Counted from the first letter of the stretch, positions 26,786 through 35,158 are shown. The stretch is 44,030 nt of DNA from Gammaproteobacteria bacterium (GCA_030425195.1 JAUIAV010000028.1:1-44030), one strand, 5' to 3'. Notes: generated by a model from the sequence alone, not told the origin. Program-made: numbers and translations.

Positions 26786-26884
26786 GGCCATCGGGCCGGT
26801 GCGGCGATGAAGGTCCGGTTAAGGTTTTCCTGTCCGGTGTTACCGGCTTCTCGTTTTTCTCGTGCCGGCCGGTGCCCGATGGCC
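26786..26884 (-). promoter_or_regulatory. Long-range inverted repeat in the infC-rpmI spacer (candidate L20 autoregulatory element)
   Basis: GGCCATCGGGC (26786-26796) and GCCCGATGGCC (26874-26884) are perfect 11-bp complements separated by 77 bases. Inside the loop is a small perfect hairpin, CCGGT-GTT-ACCGG (26834-26846). The outer stem's downstream arm ends about 40 nt before the rpmI start. In E. coli L20 represses rpmI-rplT through long-range pairing in this same spacer region, so an equivalent role is plausible. The pairing is seen; the function is inferred. Confidence 0.5.
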
Positions 26885-26915
26885 CGTCCGGTCGTTCTGC
26901 GCAGACGGTCGCCCG

Positions 26916-27455
26916 TCAGCGCTTCTTCTTGGAAGGCGCCAGAACCATGATGACCTGGCGGCCTTCGAACTTCGGCTGGTTTTCCACCACAGCCAGTTCT
27001 TCGAGATCCTTCTCTATCCGGTTCATCAGCTTCATGCCGATCTCCGGGTGGACCATCTCCCGTCCACGGAAACGGAGAGAAATCTTGGCCTTGTCGCCGT
27101 CTTCCAGAAATCTCCGGAGGTTTCGGAGCTTGACCTGATAGTCGCCCTCCTCCGTACCAGGACGGAATTTCACTTCCTTCACCTGGATCTGCTTCTGCTT
27201 CTTGCGCTGCGCAGCCTTGGTTTTCTTCAGCTCAAACAGATGCTTGCCGTAGTCCATCACCTTCACCACCGGCGGTTCCGCTTCCGGCGCTATCAGCACC
27301 AGATCCAGTCCTGCCCGCGATGCAGCACCCAGAGCCTCATCCCTGGAAACGACCCCGACCTGCTCCCCATCCGCTCCGATCAGTCGGACGTTCGGGGCCA
27401 TGATCTCCTCGTTGGTGAGCGACCGGTCGGCTCGTCTCGCGACACCTCTTTTAAT
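26916..27455 (-). CDS. infC: Translation initiation factor IF-3, probable AUU start
   Basis: The two IF3 domains are clear: [23 protein letters not shown] and [35 protein letters not shown] in the N domain and linker, then [30 protein letters not shown] and [14 protein letters not shown] in the C domain. The first ATG (27401) would lose the conserved N-terminal arm. In the same frame the sequence before it encodes [12 protein letters not shown] then LTNEEI, matching the IF3 N-terminal INEEI-type region. No ATG, GTG or TTG lies between it and an upstream TGA near 27491. The ATT at 27455 has GGAG 7 nt upstream and gives 179 residues (E. coli 180, also AUU). AUU permits IF3 autorepression. thrS is not upstream here. 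Confidence 0.9.
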   Translation of the reverse strand: MKRGVARRADRSLTNEEIMAPNVRLIGADGEQVGVVSRDEALGAASRAGLDLVLIAPEAEPPVVKVMDYGKHLFELKKTKAAQRKKQKQIQVKEVKFRPGTEEGDYQVKLRNLRRFLEDGDKAKISLRFRGREMVHPEIGMKLMNRIEKDLEELAVVENQPKFEGRQVIMVLAPSKKKR

Positions 27456-27552
27456 AGGCGTTCTCCATTTCTTCCGTTGTCTGTTCTTTGGTCACTGGTG
27501 CGTCTTTCATTACCGGTCCATCACCGGCCATTACCGGTCCATCACCGGCCAT
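27451..27552 (-). CDS. Possible small leader ORF overlapping the infC start
   Basis: A frame of 33 codons runs from an ATG at the end of the first repeat unit through two further AGDGPVM units and [18 protein letters not shown], and its TAA overlaps the infC ATT (TATTAA). It also contains the infC ribosome binding site. Such overlap would allow translational coupling to infC. The frame could be open by chance: the repeat unit is a multiple of three, so repetition keeps every frame open that is open in one unit. GGA lies 6 nt before the ATG. Treat as a hypothesis. Confidence 0.25.
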   Translation of the reverse strand: MAGDGPVMAGDGPVMKDAPVTKEQTTEEMENAY

Positions 27553-27570
27553 TACCGGTCCATCACCGGC
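27508..27570. repeat. Three perfect tandem 21-bp repeats in the infC leader
   Basis: The unit is CATTACCGGTCC followed by ATCACCGGC (plus strand), repeated three times with no mismatch and no spacer, ending about 53 bp upstream of the infC ATT. It lies between the candidate promoter and the gene, so it is transcribed as leader RNA. Each unit includes the palindrome ACCGGT, and units could pair with one another. They are not a CRISPR array, as nothing separates the copies. Confidence 0.92.
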
Positions 27571-27677
27571 ACCGTTATCGCACTGTCTCAACGCGAAGCG
27601 GGCCGCAGCGACCCCGATATCAGGCTCACTCGACCACCTTCGCTATGTTCTCCCGCCATCAACCGGCGGAGCGCGGC

Positions 27678-27706
27678 ATTCTACTGCCAGAGTTTCGCCC
27701 GCACAA
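27678..27706 (-). promoter_or_regulatory. Candidate sigma-70 promoter of infC
   Basis: On the minus strand TTGTGC (27706-27701), a 17-bp spacer and TAGAAT (27683-27678, five of six consensus bases) form a plausible promoter. It would give a leader of roughly 210 nt before the infC ATT, containing the repeats. The 309-bp gap from the acyl-CoA dehydrogenase gene to infC otherwise holds only the repeats and the possible leader ORF. Confidence 0.45.
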
Positions 27707-27764
27707 GCCCATTAACCGGCCTTCTCGAACGCTAACCCATTGTCACAAAAGGTTATTTGATCGC

Positions 27765-28961
27765 TCAGTCCGGCAGTCCCAGCACCCGCTTGGCGATGAT
27801 GTTGAGCTGCACCTCTGAGGTGCCGCCCTCGATGGAGTTCGCCTTGGATCGCAGCCAGCCCCGGGTGGTCTCGAGCTCCCGGACATCGAACGGGTTGTCC
27901 TCCCCGACCACGGTGCCGAGGGCTCTGCTGCCCATCATGTCCAGCATCAGCTCGAAACGGCGCTTGTTCTGCTCCGTGCCGTAGTACTTGAACATGGACG
28001 AGACGGCGCCCGGCGCCTTGCCGCTGGCCGTTTCCTCCACGGAGCGGCGCAGCGTGATGCTGTAGGCTCTGTCGTTCATCCGGTGTCTGAGGATGTCCGC
28101 CCGGAGATCCGAATCAGCGATACGACCGTCTTCCGTGCCCACGTACTCGGCCGCCAGCTCCTCCAGGGTCGCCTGCTTCTGGCCGCCGCCACCACCGATA
28201 CCGCCGATGGACGTGCGCTCGTACTGAAGCAGCCGCTTGGCCACGGTCCAGCCCTTTCCGGGCTCGCTGACCACCTGGCTCCTGGATGCCCGGGCGTTGT
28301 CGAAGAACGTCTCGCAGAAGGGTGACAGGCCACTGATCAGAAGGATGGGCTTCACGGTCACGCCGGGCTGATCCATGTCGAACAGTACGAAGGTGATGCC
28401 GTCATGCTTCGAGGCGTTCGGATCCGTGCGCACCAGGCAGAAGATCCAGTCCGCGTGATCCGCGCCGGAGGTCCAGATCTTCTGACCGTTGATGATGTAC
28501 TCGTCGCCGTCCTCCACCGCAGAGGTGCGCAGGCTGGCGAGGTCGGAACCCGCGCCCGGTTCGCTGTAACCCTGGCACCACCAGATCTCGCCTCGGGCGA
28601 TCTTCGGCAGATGTTCCTCCTTCTGAGCGTCAGTCCCGAACTCGAGCAGCGCCGGCCCGATCATGCTGATGCCCATACCCACATGGGCGGGCCGGGCGTT
28701 GATCCTGCGCAGCTCTTCGGCCAGGACGGCATTCTCCTCCCTGGAGAGACCCGCGCCACCGTACTCGGTGGGCCACATGGGAACGGTGAAACCGCGTTCG
28801 GCCATCCGATCCATCCAGACCTTGGTGTCCGGGTTCTTGTAGACCGCCCGGCGGCCGCCGCCCGGCGTCTCGTCGGCCGGCATGGGCGTTCGCATGCTGG
28901 CGGGACAGTTCTCCTCCAGCCAGCCACGCACCTCTTCTCGAAACGCGGAAAGATCGCTCAC
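27765..28961 (-). CDS. Acyl-CoA dehydrogenase
   Basis: A 398-residue ACAD: N-terminal helices (FREEVRGWLEENCP), the flavin beta-domain signature WCQGYSEPGAGSDLASLRTSA (about residues 133-153), INGQKIWTSGADHADWIF, and the C-terminal helices ending SIEGGTSEVQLNIIAKRVLGLP. The GGTSE motif and the ending match the long ACADs used for fatty-acid or steroid side-chain degradation. The catalytic Glu is not in the usual short-chain position and was not assigned. The start is GTG with GGGGG upstream. It replaces thrS as the gene upstream of infC and is divergent from a symporter gene. Confidence 0.94.
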   Translation of the reverse strand: MSDLSAFREEVRGWLEENCPASMRTPMPADETPGGGRRAVYKNPDTKVWMDRMAERGFTVPMWPTEYGGAGLSREENAVLAEELRRINARPAHVGMGISMIGPALLEFGTDAQKEEHLPKIARGEIWWCQGYSEPGAGSDLASLRTSAVEDGDEYIINGQKIWTSGADHADWIFCLVRTDPNASKHDGITFVLFDMDQPGVTVKPILLISGLSPFCETFFDNARASRSQVVSEPGKGWTVAKRLLQYERTSIGGIGGGGGQKQATLEELAAEYVGTEDGRIADSDLRADILRHRMNDRAYSITLRRSVEETASGKAPGAVSSMFKYYGTEQNKRRFELMLDMMGSRALGTVVGEDNPFDVRELETTRGWLRSKANSIEGGTSEVQLNIIAKRVLGLPD

Positions 28962-29033
28962 AGATTACCCCCGAAACATCGTCAAGCCGGCCATTTTAGC
29001 CCACTCTCCCCTTGTCTGTCCGACCGAAGCCAG

Positions 29034-29062
29034 TTGTGCTGCTCCGGCGTTATGCCTATCTT
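29034..29062 (+). promoter_or_regulatory. Candidate promoter of the GPH symporter gene
   Basis: TTGTGC (29034-29039), a 17-bp spacer and TATCTT (29057-29062) precede a GGGGAG ribosome binding site and the ATG at 29087. It lies in the 125-bp divergent gap with the acyl-CoA dehydrogenase gene. The -10 match is only four of six. Confidence 0.35.
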
Positions 29063-29086
29063 CTGACGCGAGGCAGGGGAGTAAAC

Positions 29087-30640
29087 ATGGCAGAGAACCA
29101 GGCTTCGGTCACCGAAGCGGCGCCCGCGCAGGCCGGCGAAGGGAAGCGGACGCTGTCCGCCTGGCAACTGGCTTCCTACGGGGCCCCGGCCATGCCGCTT
29201 TCCATGGTGGCCCTACCCATGGCCGTCTACCTCCCGGCCGTCTACGCGGATTCCGAAGGATTCGGGCTGGGTCTCGCCTTCGTCGGCATTGTGATGATGC
29301 TGTCACGGATTTTCGACGGGATCACCGACCCCCTGATCGGTTTCATTTCCGATCGGATCCGCACCCCCTGGGGCCGGCGCAAGCCCTTCGTGGTGATCGG
29401 CACCCCCATCTACATCGCCGGTATCTGTCTGCTGTTCATACCGCCGGTGGACTTCGAGGAGGTCACGCTCTGGGGACTCACCTTCAACACCGGCTATCCC
29501 TGGATGCTGATGGCCCTGGTGATCACCTACGTCGGCGCCACCGTGAAGGATGTGCCCTACAGCGCCTGGGGCGGCGAGCTCACGACCAACTACAACGAGC
29601 GGACCCTGGTCACCAGCTGGCGCGAGGGATTCTCCGTCACCGGCTCTCTGATCGGCGCCTTTACGCCGACGATCATTCTCTTCTTCGGCTACGACAAGCC
29701 GCTGGACGCAGTCTACTTTCTCTCTCTGGCCATCGCCTTCATGATGCCGATCCTCGTGGCCAACTGTGTCATCTCCACCCCGGAACACCGGGTGGTGGAG
29801 AAGCGCGCCGAGCGGCTGCCGCTGAAGGAGAGCTTCTCCTACGTCTGGCAGAACGAGGCCTACCGGCGCCTGGTGATCATCTTCCTGTTCTCGAGCATCG
29901 GCGCGGCGATGACGAACACCCTGTCGTTCTTCTTCGTGAAGCACGTGCTGCTGGCCGGCGACCTGTACGGGCTCTATCTGGCCCCGTACTTCGTCTCTCA
30001 GATCGTGGCCATACCGCTCTGGTTCAAGCTGTCGCGCAAGGTCGGCAAGCACCGGGCGACCATGGTGGCCATCGGCTGGTACGCCGTCTGGTCCTGCTTC
30101 ATACCGCTGATCGCCATCGCCCCCATGGTCTGGTTCGACGCTTTCGAGATTCCGAAGCTGCTCGCCTTTCTTCCGGAAAATGCCCATGCCAGCACGGTCG
30201 CCTACTTCGAAGGCATCCCCACCGGCAAGTTTCTCTTCTTCATTGTGATCATGTGCCTGAAGGGCAGCTCCATCGGCGCCCTCTCGGCACTCCCCTATGC
30301 CATGGCGGCGGACGTGGTGGACGTGGACGAGGCCCAGACCGGCAAGCGCCAGGGCGGCGCCTACTTCTCCATCTGGCTGATGGTGCGGAAGCTCGCTTAT
30401 GCGCTCGGTCTGCTGGTGGGTACCAATCTGGTGGTGATTTTCGGATTCGATTCCCTGGCAGACCCGTTGAACACCACCAACACCGCATTCGCCCTGTTCA
30501 TGCTGGCCTGCTGTTACTCGATCATTCCGGCAGTATTCAAGTTCATTGCCATTCCGCTGTTGTGGAATTACTCGCTCACCGAGGACCGGGTGCGCGAAAT
30601 CCAGGCCGGGATGACGGCGGCAGAAGCCCGGGCGGGATGA
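29087..30640 (+). CDS. GPH-type (MelB-like) MFS cation symporter
   Basis: A 517-residue protein with about 12 membrane segments. The GPH/MelB family pattern is seen near the N terminus: SRIFDGITDPLIGFISDRIRTPWGRRKPFVVIGTP (about residues 69-103), where the Asp residues and the RxxWGRRKP loop are diagnostic. VVDVDEAQTGKRQGGAYFSIW in the C half is also typical. It should couple Na+ or H+ to uptake of a sugar, glycoside or other small molecule. The frame is open from 29012, but the ATG at 29087 follows GGGGAG by 5 nt. The substrate is unknown. Confidence 0.9.
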   Translation: MAENQASVTEAAPAQAGEGKRTLSAWQLASYGAPAMPLSMVALPMAVYLPAVYADSEGFGLGLAFVGIVMMLSRIFDGITDPLIGFISDRIRTPWGRRKPFVVIGTPIYIAGICLLFIPPVDFEEVTLWGLTFNTGYPWMLMALVITYVGATVKDVPYSAWGGELTTNYNERTLVTSWREGFSVTGSLIGAFTPTIILFFGYDKPLDAVYFLSLAIAFMMPILVANCVISTPEHRVVEKRAERLPLKESFSYVWQNEAYRRLVIIFLFSSIGAAMTNTLSFFFVKHVLLAGDLYGLYLAPYFVSQIVAIPLWFKLSRKVGKHRATMVAIGWYAVWSCFIPLIAIAPMVWFDAFEIPKLLAFLPENAHASTVAYFEGIPTGKFLFFIVIMCLKGSSIGALSALPYAMAADVVDVDEAQTGKRQGGAYFSIWLMVRKLAYALGLLVGTNLVVIFGFDSLADPLNTTNTAFALFMLACCYSIIPAVFKFIAIPLLWNYSLTEDRVREIQAGMTAAEARAG

Positions 30641-30642
30641 CC

Positions 30643-32037
30643 TCAGACGACGCCGGCCAGCGCTTTCGCCGCCCGGCAGAATACGGCAACGGCCTCCTGC
30701 AGATCTTTCCTGCGCTCGTCGCCCGCGCTTTCGGAAAAGCAGAAGGAAATCCGCAGCTGGTCATAGCCGGCTGACGGATTCCGCACCCGTGCGTCGGGCG
30801 GGTAGAAGTCGTACATGGGGATCACGACCAGACCATAGTCCGCCACCATCTGTTCGATGAAGGCATCGTCCGTGCGCACGTTACCGCCGAGGAAGGTGAA
30901 GACGGAAAAGAATCCGGCGGCCGGCACCGTCCAGTGGAAAACGTCCTTGTGCGCGCCCAGCTCGGCCTCGAATCCGTCGAGCAGAATCTTCCGGTTCTCC
31001 CGATACACCTCGAGCTTCTCCTCCGCCACCGGCCAGAGCGACCGCCGCTCGCTGAAGTCCGCCTGATGCAGCAGCGCCTCGAAGCCCCGGAATGCGGCCG
31101 GGTTCGGAAAGAGAATGTCGGCGCTCGCCTGGACGAGGGCCAGGTCCGCGAGCGCGGCTGTCTCGCCGTCGGCGATCGTCAGCTCCGCTTCCGAGTACAG
31201 ATAGGCCACCCGCGGACCCGGAAAGCCGATCTTCGAGCCGGTGAACAGATGCACCGTCTGGGCGGGATCGAGCGCAAAGAACGGTTTCTGCCGGTCACCG
31301 GGTTCCGCGAAATTGATGTACAGATAGGGTGCGTCTTCAACGATGAGCACGCCTTCCCGCCGGGCGATCTCGAGAATCTCCAGCCGCCTGGACTCCGAAA
31401 AGGAGAAGCCGGCCGGGTTGTGTCCGTCCGGCACCGTGTAATAGAACGGCACCAGATTTCCGGCCGCACGGGCAGCGTGAATCTGCCGTTCAAACGTTTC
31501 AGGCACCGGCCCCTCCGCATCCAGCTCCACACTGAAAATCGACGCATGCTGACAGAGCGTCGCTCGCGCCATGAATCCCGCATAGGTCGGCGCGTCGGTG
31601 ATGTAGGCTATGGGACTGCCTGCGTGTTCGAACAGAGAGCAGATCAGGCTGATGCCTCCCGTGGCACCCACGGTGGGAATGAGACACTCGGGACGCATGG
31701 CCACACCCCAGTCGTTTCCATAGACACGGGAGAACACCTGGCGGGTGCTGAGAGGCCCCAGCGTGTCACCGTAGGAAAAGGATTCCCGCAGATGCTCGGG
31801 CAGCGAGTCCGGGTCGTTGCGCCCTTCCCGTTCGGTGAGGTGCTCGAGGTAGGCCGCTTCGTGCGCAATGAAGCCTCGCGGGTCCGTCACTTCCGGGTGC
31901 GGATACCCGGCGCCGAGATGGTGAATCTTCAGCCCCTTGTCCTGAGCGATACCGCGCAGACGCGGCAGCGAAGCGGACATCTTCCGGGTTACCGATACGG
32001 GCTGCCGGACGACGCCCGGGGCATTCAGGTTGGTCAC
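30643..32037 (-). CDS. PLP-dependent aminotransferase, class I/II
   Basis: A fold type I enzyme of 464 residues. GATGGISLI near residue 124 binds the PLP phosphate, HNPAG at about 206-210, EDAPYLY at about 234-240 (Asp and Tyr contact PLP), and FTGSKIGFPGPRVAY carries the Schiff-base Lys at about 269. The C-terminal domain includes AAGFFSVFTFLGG and the substrate-carboxylate Arg in QLRISFCFSE. It resembles 2-aminoadipate/valine-pyruvate-type and MocR-related aminotransferases, but has no regulator domain. The start is GTG. It ends 3 bp from the convergent symporter gene. The substrate is not determined. Confidence 0.9.
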   Translation of the reverse strand: MTNLNAPGVVRQPVSVTRKMSASLPRLRGIAQDKGLKIHHLGAGYPHPEVTDPRGFIAHEAAYLEHLTEREGRNDPDSLPEHLRESFSYGDTLGPLSTRQVFSRVYGNDWGVAMRPECLIPTVGATGGISLICSLFEHAGSPIAYITDAPTYAGFMARATLCQHASIFSVELDAEGPVPETFERQIHAARAAGNLVPFYYTVPDGHNPAGFSFSESRRLEILEIARREGVLIVEDAPYLYINFAEPGDRQKPFFALDPAQTVHLFTGSKIGFPGPRVAYLYSEAELTIADGETAALADLALVQASADILFPNPAAFRGFEALLHQADFSERRSLWPVAEEKLEVYRENRKILLDGFEAELGAHKDVFHWTVPAAGFFSVFTFLGGNVRTDDAFIEQMVADYGLVVIPMYDFYPPDARVRNPSAGYDQLRISFCFSESAGDERRKDLQEAVAVFCRAAKALAGVV

Positions 32038-32082
32038 TTGTCACTCTCTGGTTCTGTGGAAGGCCGAGCAGGCCCCAGGCGA

Positions 32083-33153
32083 TCAGTCGCGCTTCTTGTG
32101 GGAGCTCTCCTGGTGCTGCCGCACCATTCTGGCGAACTGCCGCACTCTCGTGTGGCGCTCGGCAACGGTTTCCGTGTTGTACATCTCTTCGCGGCGCAGC
32201 TTACGATAACTGGCCAGTCTTCGCTCATCCAGCTCACCGGACTCGATGGCGGCCAGCACGGCGCAACCCGGCTCGGTCTCGTGCGCACAATCATTGAAAC
32301 GGCATTGTGCCGCCAGCGTCTCCACATCCTCGAAAGCGGACTGAATACCCGTTTCCGCGTCCGCAATGCCGAGCTCACGCATTCCGGGGCTGTCCAGCAA
32401 CAATCCGCCCTGCTCGAGCAGGTGCAGAGAACGATGCGTGGTCGTGTGCCGGCCCTTGCCGTCGTCTTCCCGGATACTGCCCGTCGCCTGAACTTCGGCA
32501 CCGGCCAGACTGTTGATCAGCGTGGACTTCCCCACCCCGGAAGACCCCAGCAGCGTGATGGTCTGTCCAGGAACGCACCAGGCGCGCAGCGACTCGAGTT
32601 CCTCGGGCGCCAGTGCGTTCACCACCTCGACGATCAGATCCCGGGACAGACTCATGGCCATCTCCCGGTACCGATCCGGGTCCCCGGCGAGGTCAGCCTT
32701 GGTCAGCACCACAACCGGATGGATGCCGGCTTCCATGGCAAGAGCCAGGTAACGTTCCATGCGGGCCGGGTTGAATTCCTCGTTGCAGGAACTGACCAGG
32801 AACATCACGTCCACATTGGCAGCGATCAGCTGTACGTCGCCCGGCCTGTTGACACTCATGCGCTTGAGCAGGCTCTTGCGTTCCAGCAGGCGTTCAATGG
32901 CCCCGGCACCCGGATCGAAGAGCACCCAGTCGCCCACCGTCGGGCGGTCTTCAGGAGGCCCCTGAAACCATCTGCCGCCCAGCGGCACTTCCAGCTCGCG
33001 CCCGCCCGCTTCCCCTTCGAAGCGAAGCGTGAGCCCGGTACGCTGGACGGCGAACACCCTGGCCGGGATCAGCCGCTCCATCTCTTCGAGCGTGACCTGC
33101 TGCTGGAACAGGGGCGTCCAGCCGAGATCCTTGAGGGTTACGGTCTGCGCCAT
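32083..33153 (-). CDS. rsgA: Ribosome small-subunit-dependent GTPase A
   Basis: The circularly permuted GTPase order is seen: an N-terminal OB fold, then G4 LTKADL (about 150-155), G1 LLGSSGVGKSTL (about 201-212), switch region GRHTTTHRSL, and G3 LDSPGMRELG. A zinc-knuckle follows: Cys284, Cys289, His291, Cys297. At 356 residues with a longer N domain and C-terminal helices it is closer to the YjeQ/RsgA variant that many gammaproteobacteria carry as a second copy than to canonical RsgA. It assists late 30S subunit maturation. The YgjP-like gene is 2 bp upstream and likely cotranscribed. Confidence 0.93.
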   Translation of the reverse strand: MAQTVTLKDLGWTPLFQQQVTLEEMERLIPARVFAVQRTGLTLRFEGEAGGRELEVPLGGRWFQGPPEDRPTVGDWVLFDPGAGAIERLLERKSLLKRMSVNRPGDVQLIAANVDVMFLVSSCNEEFNPARMERYLALAMEAGIHPVVVLTKADLAGDPDRYREMAMSLSRDLIVEVVNALAPEELESLRAWCVPGQTITLLGSSGVGKSTLINSLAGAEVQATGSIREDDGKGRHTTTHRSLHLLEQGGLLLDSPGMRELGIADAETGIQSAFEDVETLAAQCRFNDCAHETEPGCAVLAAIESGELDERRLASYRKLRREEMYNTETVAERHTRVRQFARMVRQHQESSHKKRD

Positions 33154-33155
33154 GA

Positions 33156-33920
33156 CTACTCGTGAAGCAGCAGCGGCAGGTAGGCGTTCAACTCGTCACG
33201 CCGGGCTTCCCAGTCCGGCATGTGAACCCGCATGAGCGCATAAAATCTGTGGCTGTGATCGTGGTGCACGAGATGACAGAGCTCATGCAGAACCACGTAG
33301 TCGATGAGACGTTCCGGCACCTTGACCAGATGCGTGTTCAGCATGATCCGCCCGGAGACGGAACAGCTGCCCCACTGACTGCGCATGAACCGGACCCGCC
33401 AATCACCGGCCCAGTCTTCGAGCCAGGGTAGTGCCCGCAGTCGGTGCAGACTTTCTGCAAAGAGGCGCTGCGCCTCTTTTCCGTACCAGCGATCGATGGC
33501 TTTCTTCACACGCCGGGAGTCCGTGTCCGGCAGCCGCACGGTGATCGTCCCAACGATGCCGCGAACGTCCTGGAACAGGCGCTGCTGCGGGTCCCGCTCC
33601 CGGCGCATGACCTTTCGGGGACCGATGTCGACGATCAGCTCATAGGCCTCGCCGAGGTACTGGAGAAGCTCCCCGCTCCCGTACTGCGGCGGGCTGACAC
33701 AGCGGGCTTCGTCCTGAACCGCCGCCAGCCTGTGCCGCAGCCAACGACCGTGTTCCGTCACCACCGAAGCCAGATCGTCGTAGGACGCATCCATGGGGGC
33801 TTCCAGGATGACCAGACCGGCCGGATCGAAAGCCAGACCGATCCGCGTCTTGCGCCGGGTGCTGCGGCGGACCTCCACCTCGATGGCATCGATGGTCAGC
33901 CGCTCGCTCAGAAGTCCCAA
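33156..33920 (-). CDS. YgjP-like zinc metalloprotease (DUF45/M48-related)
   Basis: A 254-residue soluble protein. The zinc motif HELCH (about 212-216) followed by LVHHDHSHRFYALM supplies the third ligand, and SQWGSCS at about 181-187 plus RIMLNTHLVKVPERLIDYVV are the DUF45 (YgjP-like) signature. Members are predicted metal-dependent hydrolases; some associate with UTP or restriction systems, but no such gene is here. The start is TTG, overlapping the upstream GNAT gene by 13 bases, so coupling is likely. The assigned start is uncertain. Confidence 0.88.
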   Translation of the reverse strand: MGLLSERLTIDAIEVEVRRSTRRKTRIGLAFDPAGLVILEAPMDASYDDLASVVTEHGRWLRHRLAAVQDEARCVSPPQYGSGELLQYLGEAYELIVDIGPRKVMRRERDPQQRLFQDVRGIVGTITVRLPDTDSRRVKKAIDRWYGKEAQRLFAESLHRLRALPWLEDWAGDWRVRFMRSQWGSCSVSGRIMLNTHLVKVPERLIDYVVLHELCHLVHHDHSHRFYALMRVHMPDWEARRDELNAYLPLLLHE

Positions 33921-35128
33921 GAGGTGGTCATCCTGGGCAGACAGAAGGCAGCGTTCAGCGGCCGGATCAGCTCCGGCGGCGCGTCGAAGTCGGCGGCAAC
34001 CAGCTGCTCCGAGGCGCTGGCAATGCCGAAGAAGAGCCGGCTGAAGGTATTGATGCTCGCGTTCAGAGTCGGCAGTCCGGTCCGGCTGCCGGGGATCGCA
34101 CTGGAGCTGTCAGCGATCCGGACCACGTACTCGCCGCCCGAACCGGGCCAGCCATCGGGGGACAGGAACCGCGCTGCGGGATCGTCGAGAACCAGATTGA
34201 ACTCGAACGCCTCCCCCGGCCAGCGGTGCTTCGCCACGCAGGCGGGGACGTCCAGCAGCCGCACCTGCCACCAGGCCGCAGAGCGGTGCACATTCTCGAA
34301 TTCCGAGCGCCGGGTGTTGCGACGGTTGCGGAACGGCTGCTTCAGCAGGGTCTGCAGCTGCAGGTGCGCCGGCTCCTCCATGACGAAGCTCGACACCTGA
34401 TCTCCGAGGGAACGGATCAGCGCCAGCAGCTCGAGCAGCTCGTCCACGGACCGGTACGCCATGAAGCTGATCTCGTACGGACCATGCTCATCCTTGGCAT
34501 CCGCCCAGAAGAAGTGCGTGAGCCCGCCGTGTTCGTAGTAGCCGAGGCCGAAACCGTTATCGTGCCAGCCCAGCTCACCCTTCATGAGGATGGGCGGTTC
34601 CAGCACCACGGCACCGTGATGTTTGAGGCGTGCGGCCATCGCCCCATGAACCGCTTCCCAGTCTCCCTTCTCGAGTCGTGAGGGCACCCGGAACGGAACG
34701 TCGACCAGCAGCGTCGCCGGGTCGAAACGGATGGAGTGTTCGTAGGCGCCGGTCCCGAAACCCACCTGATCGTAGAAACCCTGATCGAACATCCCCAGTG
34801 CGGCCACCTCGGCACCGGCGGCCGCGCCGGCGGCGAGCTGCCGGGCCGTCATCACCCGGGCAAAACCCTGCTTCCGCGCAATCCGGCTGGTGGTGACCGC
34901 GGTGACGGCGCAGAGAGAGAGCGGTTCTTCCAGATGATGAATGGTGCCGGGTACCGTGTGCACCTGACACTCCGGCGTGCCCTCCAGGCAGCCGACGATA
35001 CAGCTGCCCGCGCTCAGAAAGTCCCGTACGTAAGCCGCCTGCTCTTCGTTCTCGACCCAGCCGCACTCATACCAGATCCGCTCCACCGCCCGGATGTCCT
35101 TCTCGGGATCATAGGGCCGGATGTCCAT
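33908..35128 (-). CDS. GNAT-family protein with long C-terminal region
   Basis: The N-terminal part (about residues 1-145) is GNAT-like: IRPYDPEKDIRAVERIWYECGW, then LSLCAVTAVTTSRIARKQGFARVMTARQLAAGAAAGAEVAALGMFDQGFYDQVGFGTG, where SRIARKQGFARVM corresponds to the acetyl-CoA loop. This pattern and the later EPAHLQLQTLLKQPFRN and VRLLDVPACVAKHRW stretches resemble the Eis-type acetyltransferases with tandem GNAT folds and a C-terminal sterol-carrier-like domain. At 406 residues it has the Eis length. The substrate (amine, aminoglycoside or lysine) is unknown. It overlaps the YgjP gene and follows MaoC by 30 bp. Confidence 0.8.
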   Translation of the reverse strand: MDIRPYDPEKDIRAVERIWYECGWVENEEQAAYVRDFLSAGSCIVGCLEGTPECQVHTVPGTIHHLEEPLSLCAVTAVTTSRIARKQGFARVMTARQLAAGAAAGAEVAALGMFDQGFYDQVGFGTGAYEHSIRFDPATLLVDVPFRVPSRLEKGDWEAVHGAMAARLKHHGAVVLEPPILMKGELGWHDNGFGLGYYEHGGLTHFFWADAKDEHGPYEISFMAYRSVDELLELLALIRSLGDQVSSFVMEEPAHLQLQTLLKQPFRNRRNTRRSEFENVHRSAAWWQVRLLDVPACVAKHRWPGEAFEFNLVLDDPAARFLSPDGWPGSGGEYVVRIADSSSAIPGSRTGLPTLNASINTFSRLFFGIASASEQLVAADFDAPPELIRPLNAAFCLPRMTTSWDF

Positions 35129-35158
35129 CAGGTGAGGCCGCTCATCGTCAGAGGTTCC

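Noticed and set aside
27508-27570. CRISPR-like array
   Set aside because: The three 21-bp copies abut directly with no spacers and no cas genes are present.
30934-33165. 743-codon plus-strand frame opposite the aminotransferase and rsgA
   Set aside because: It runs across two verified minus-strand genes and their gap; composition is Arg/His/Gln-rich without domains.
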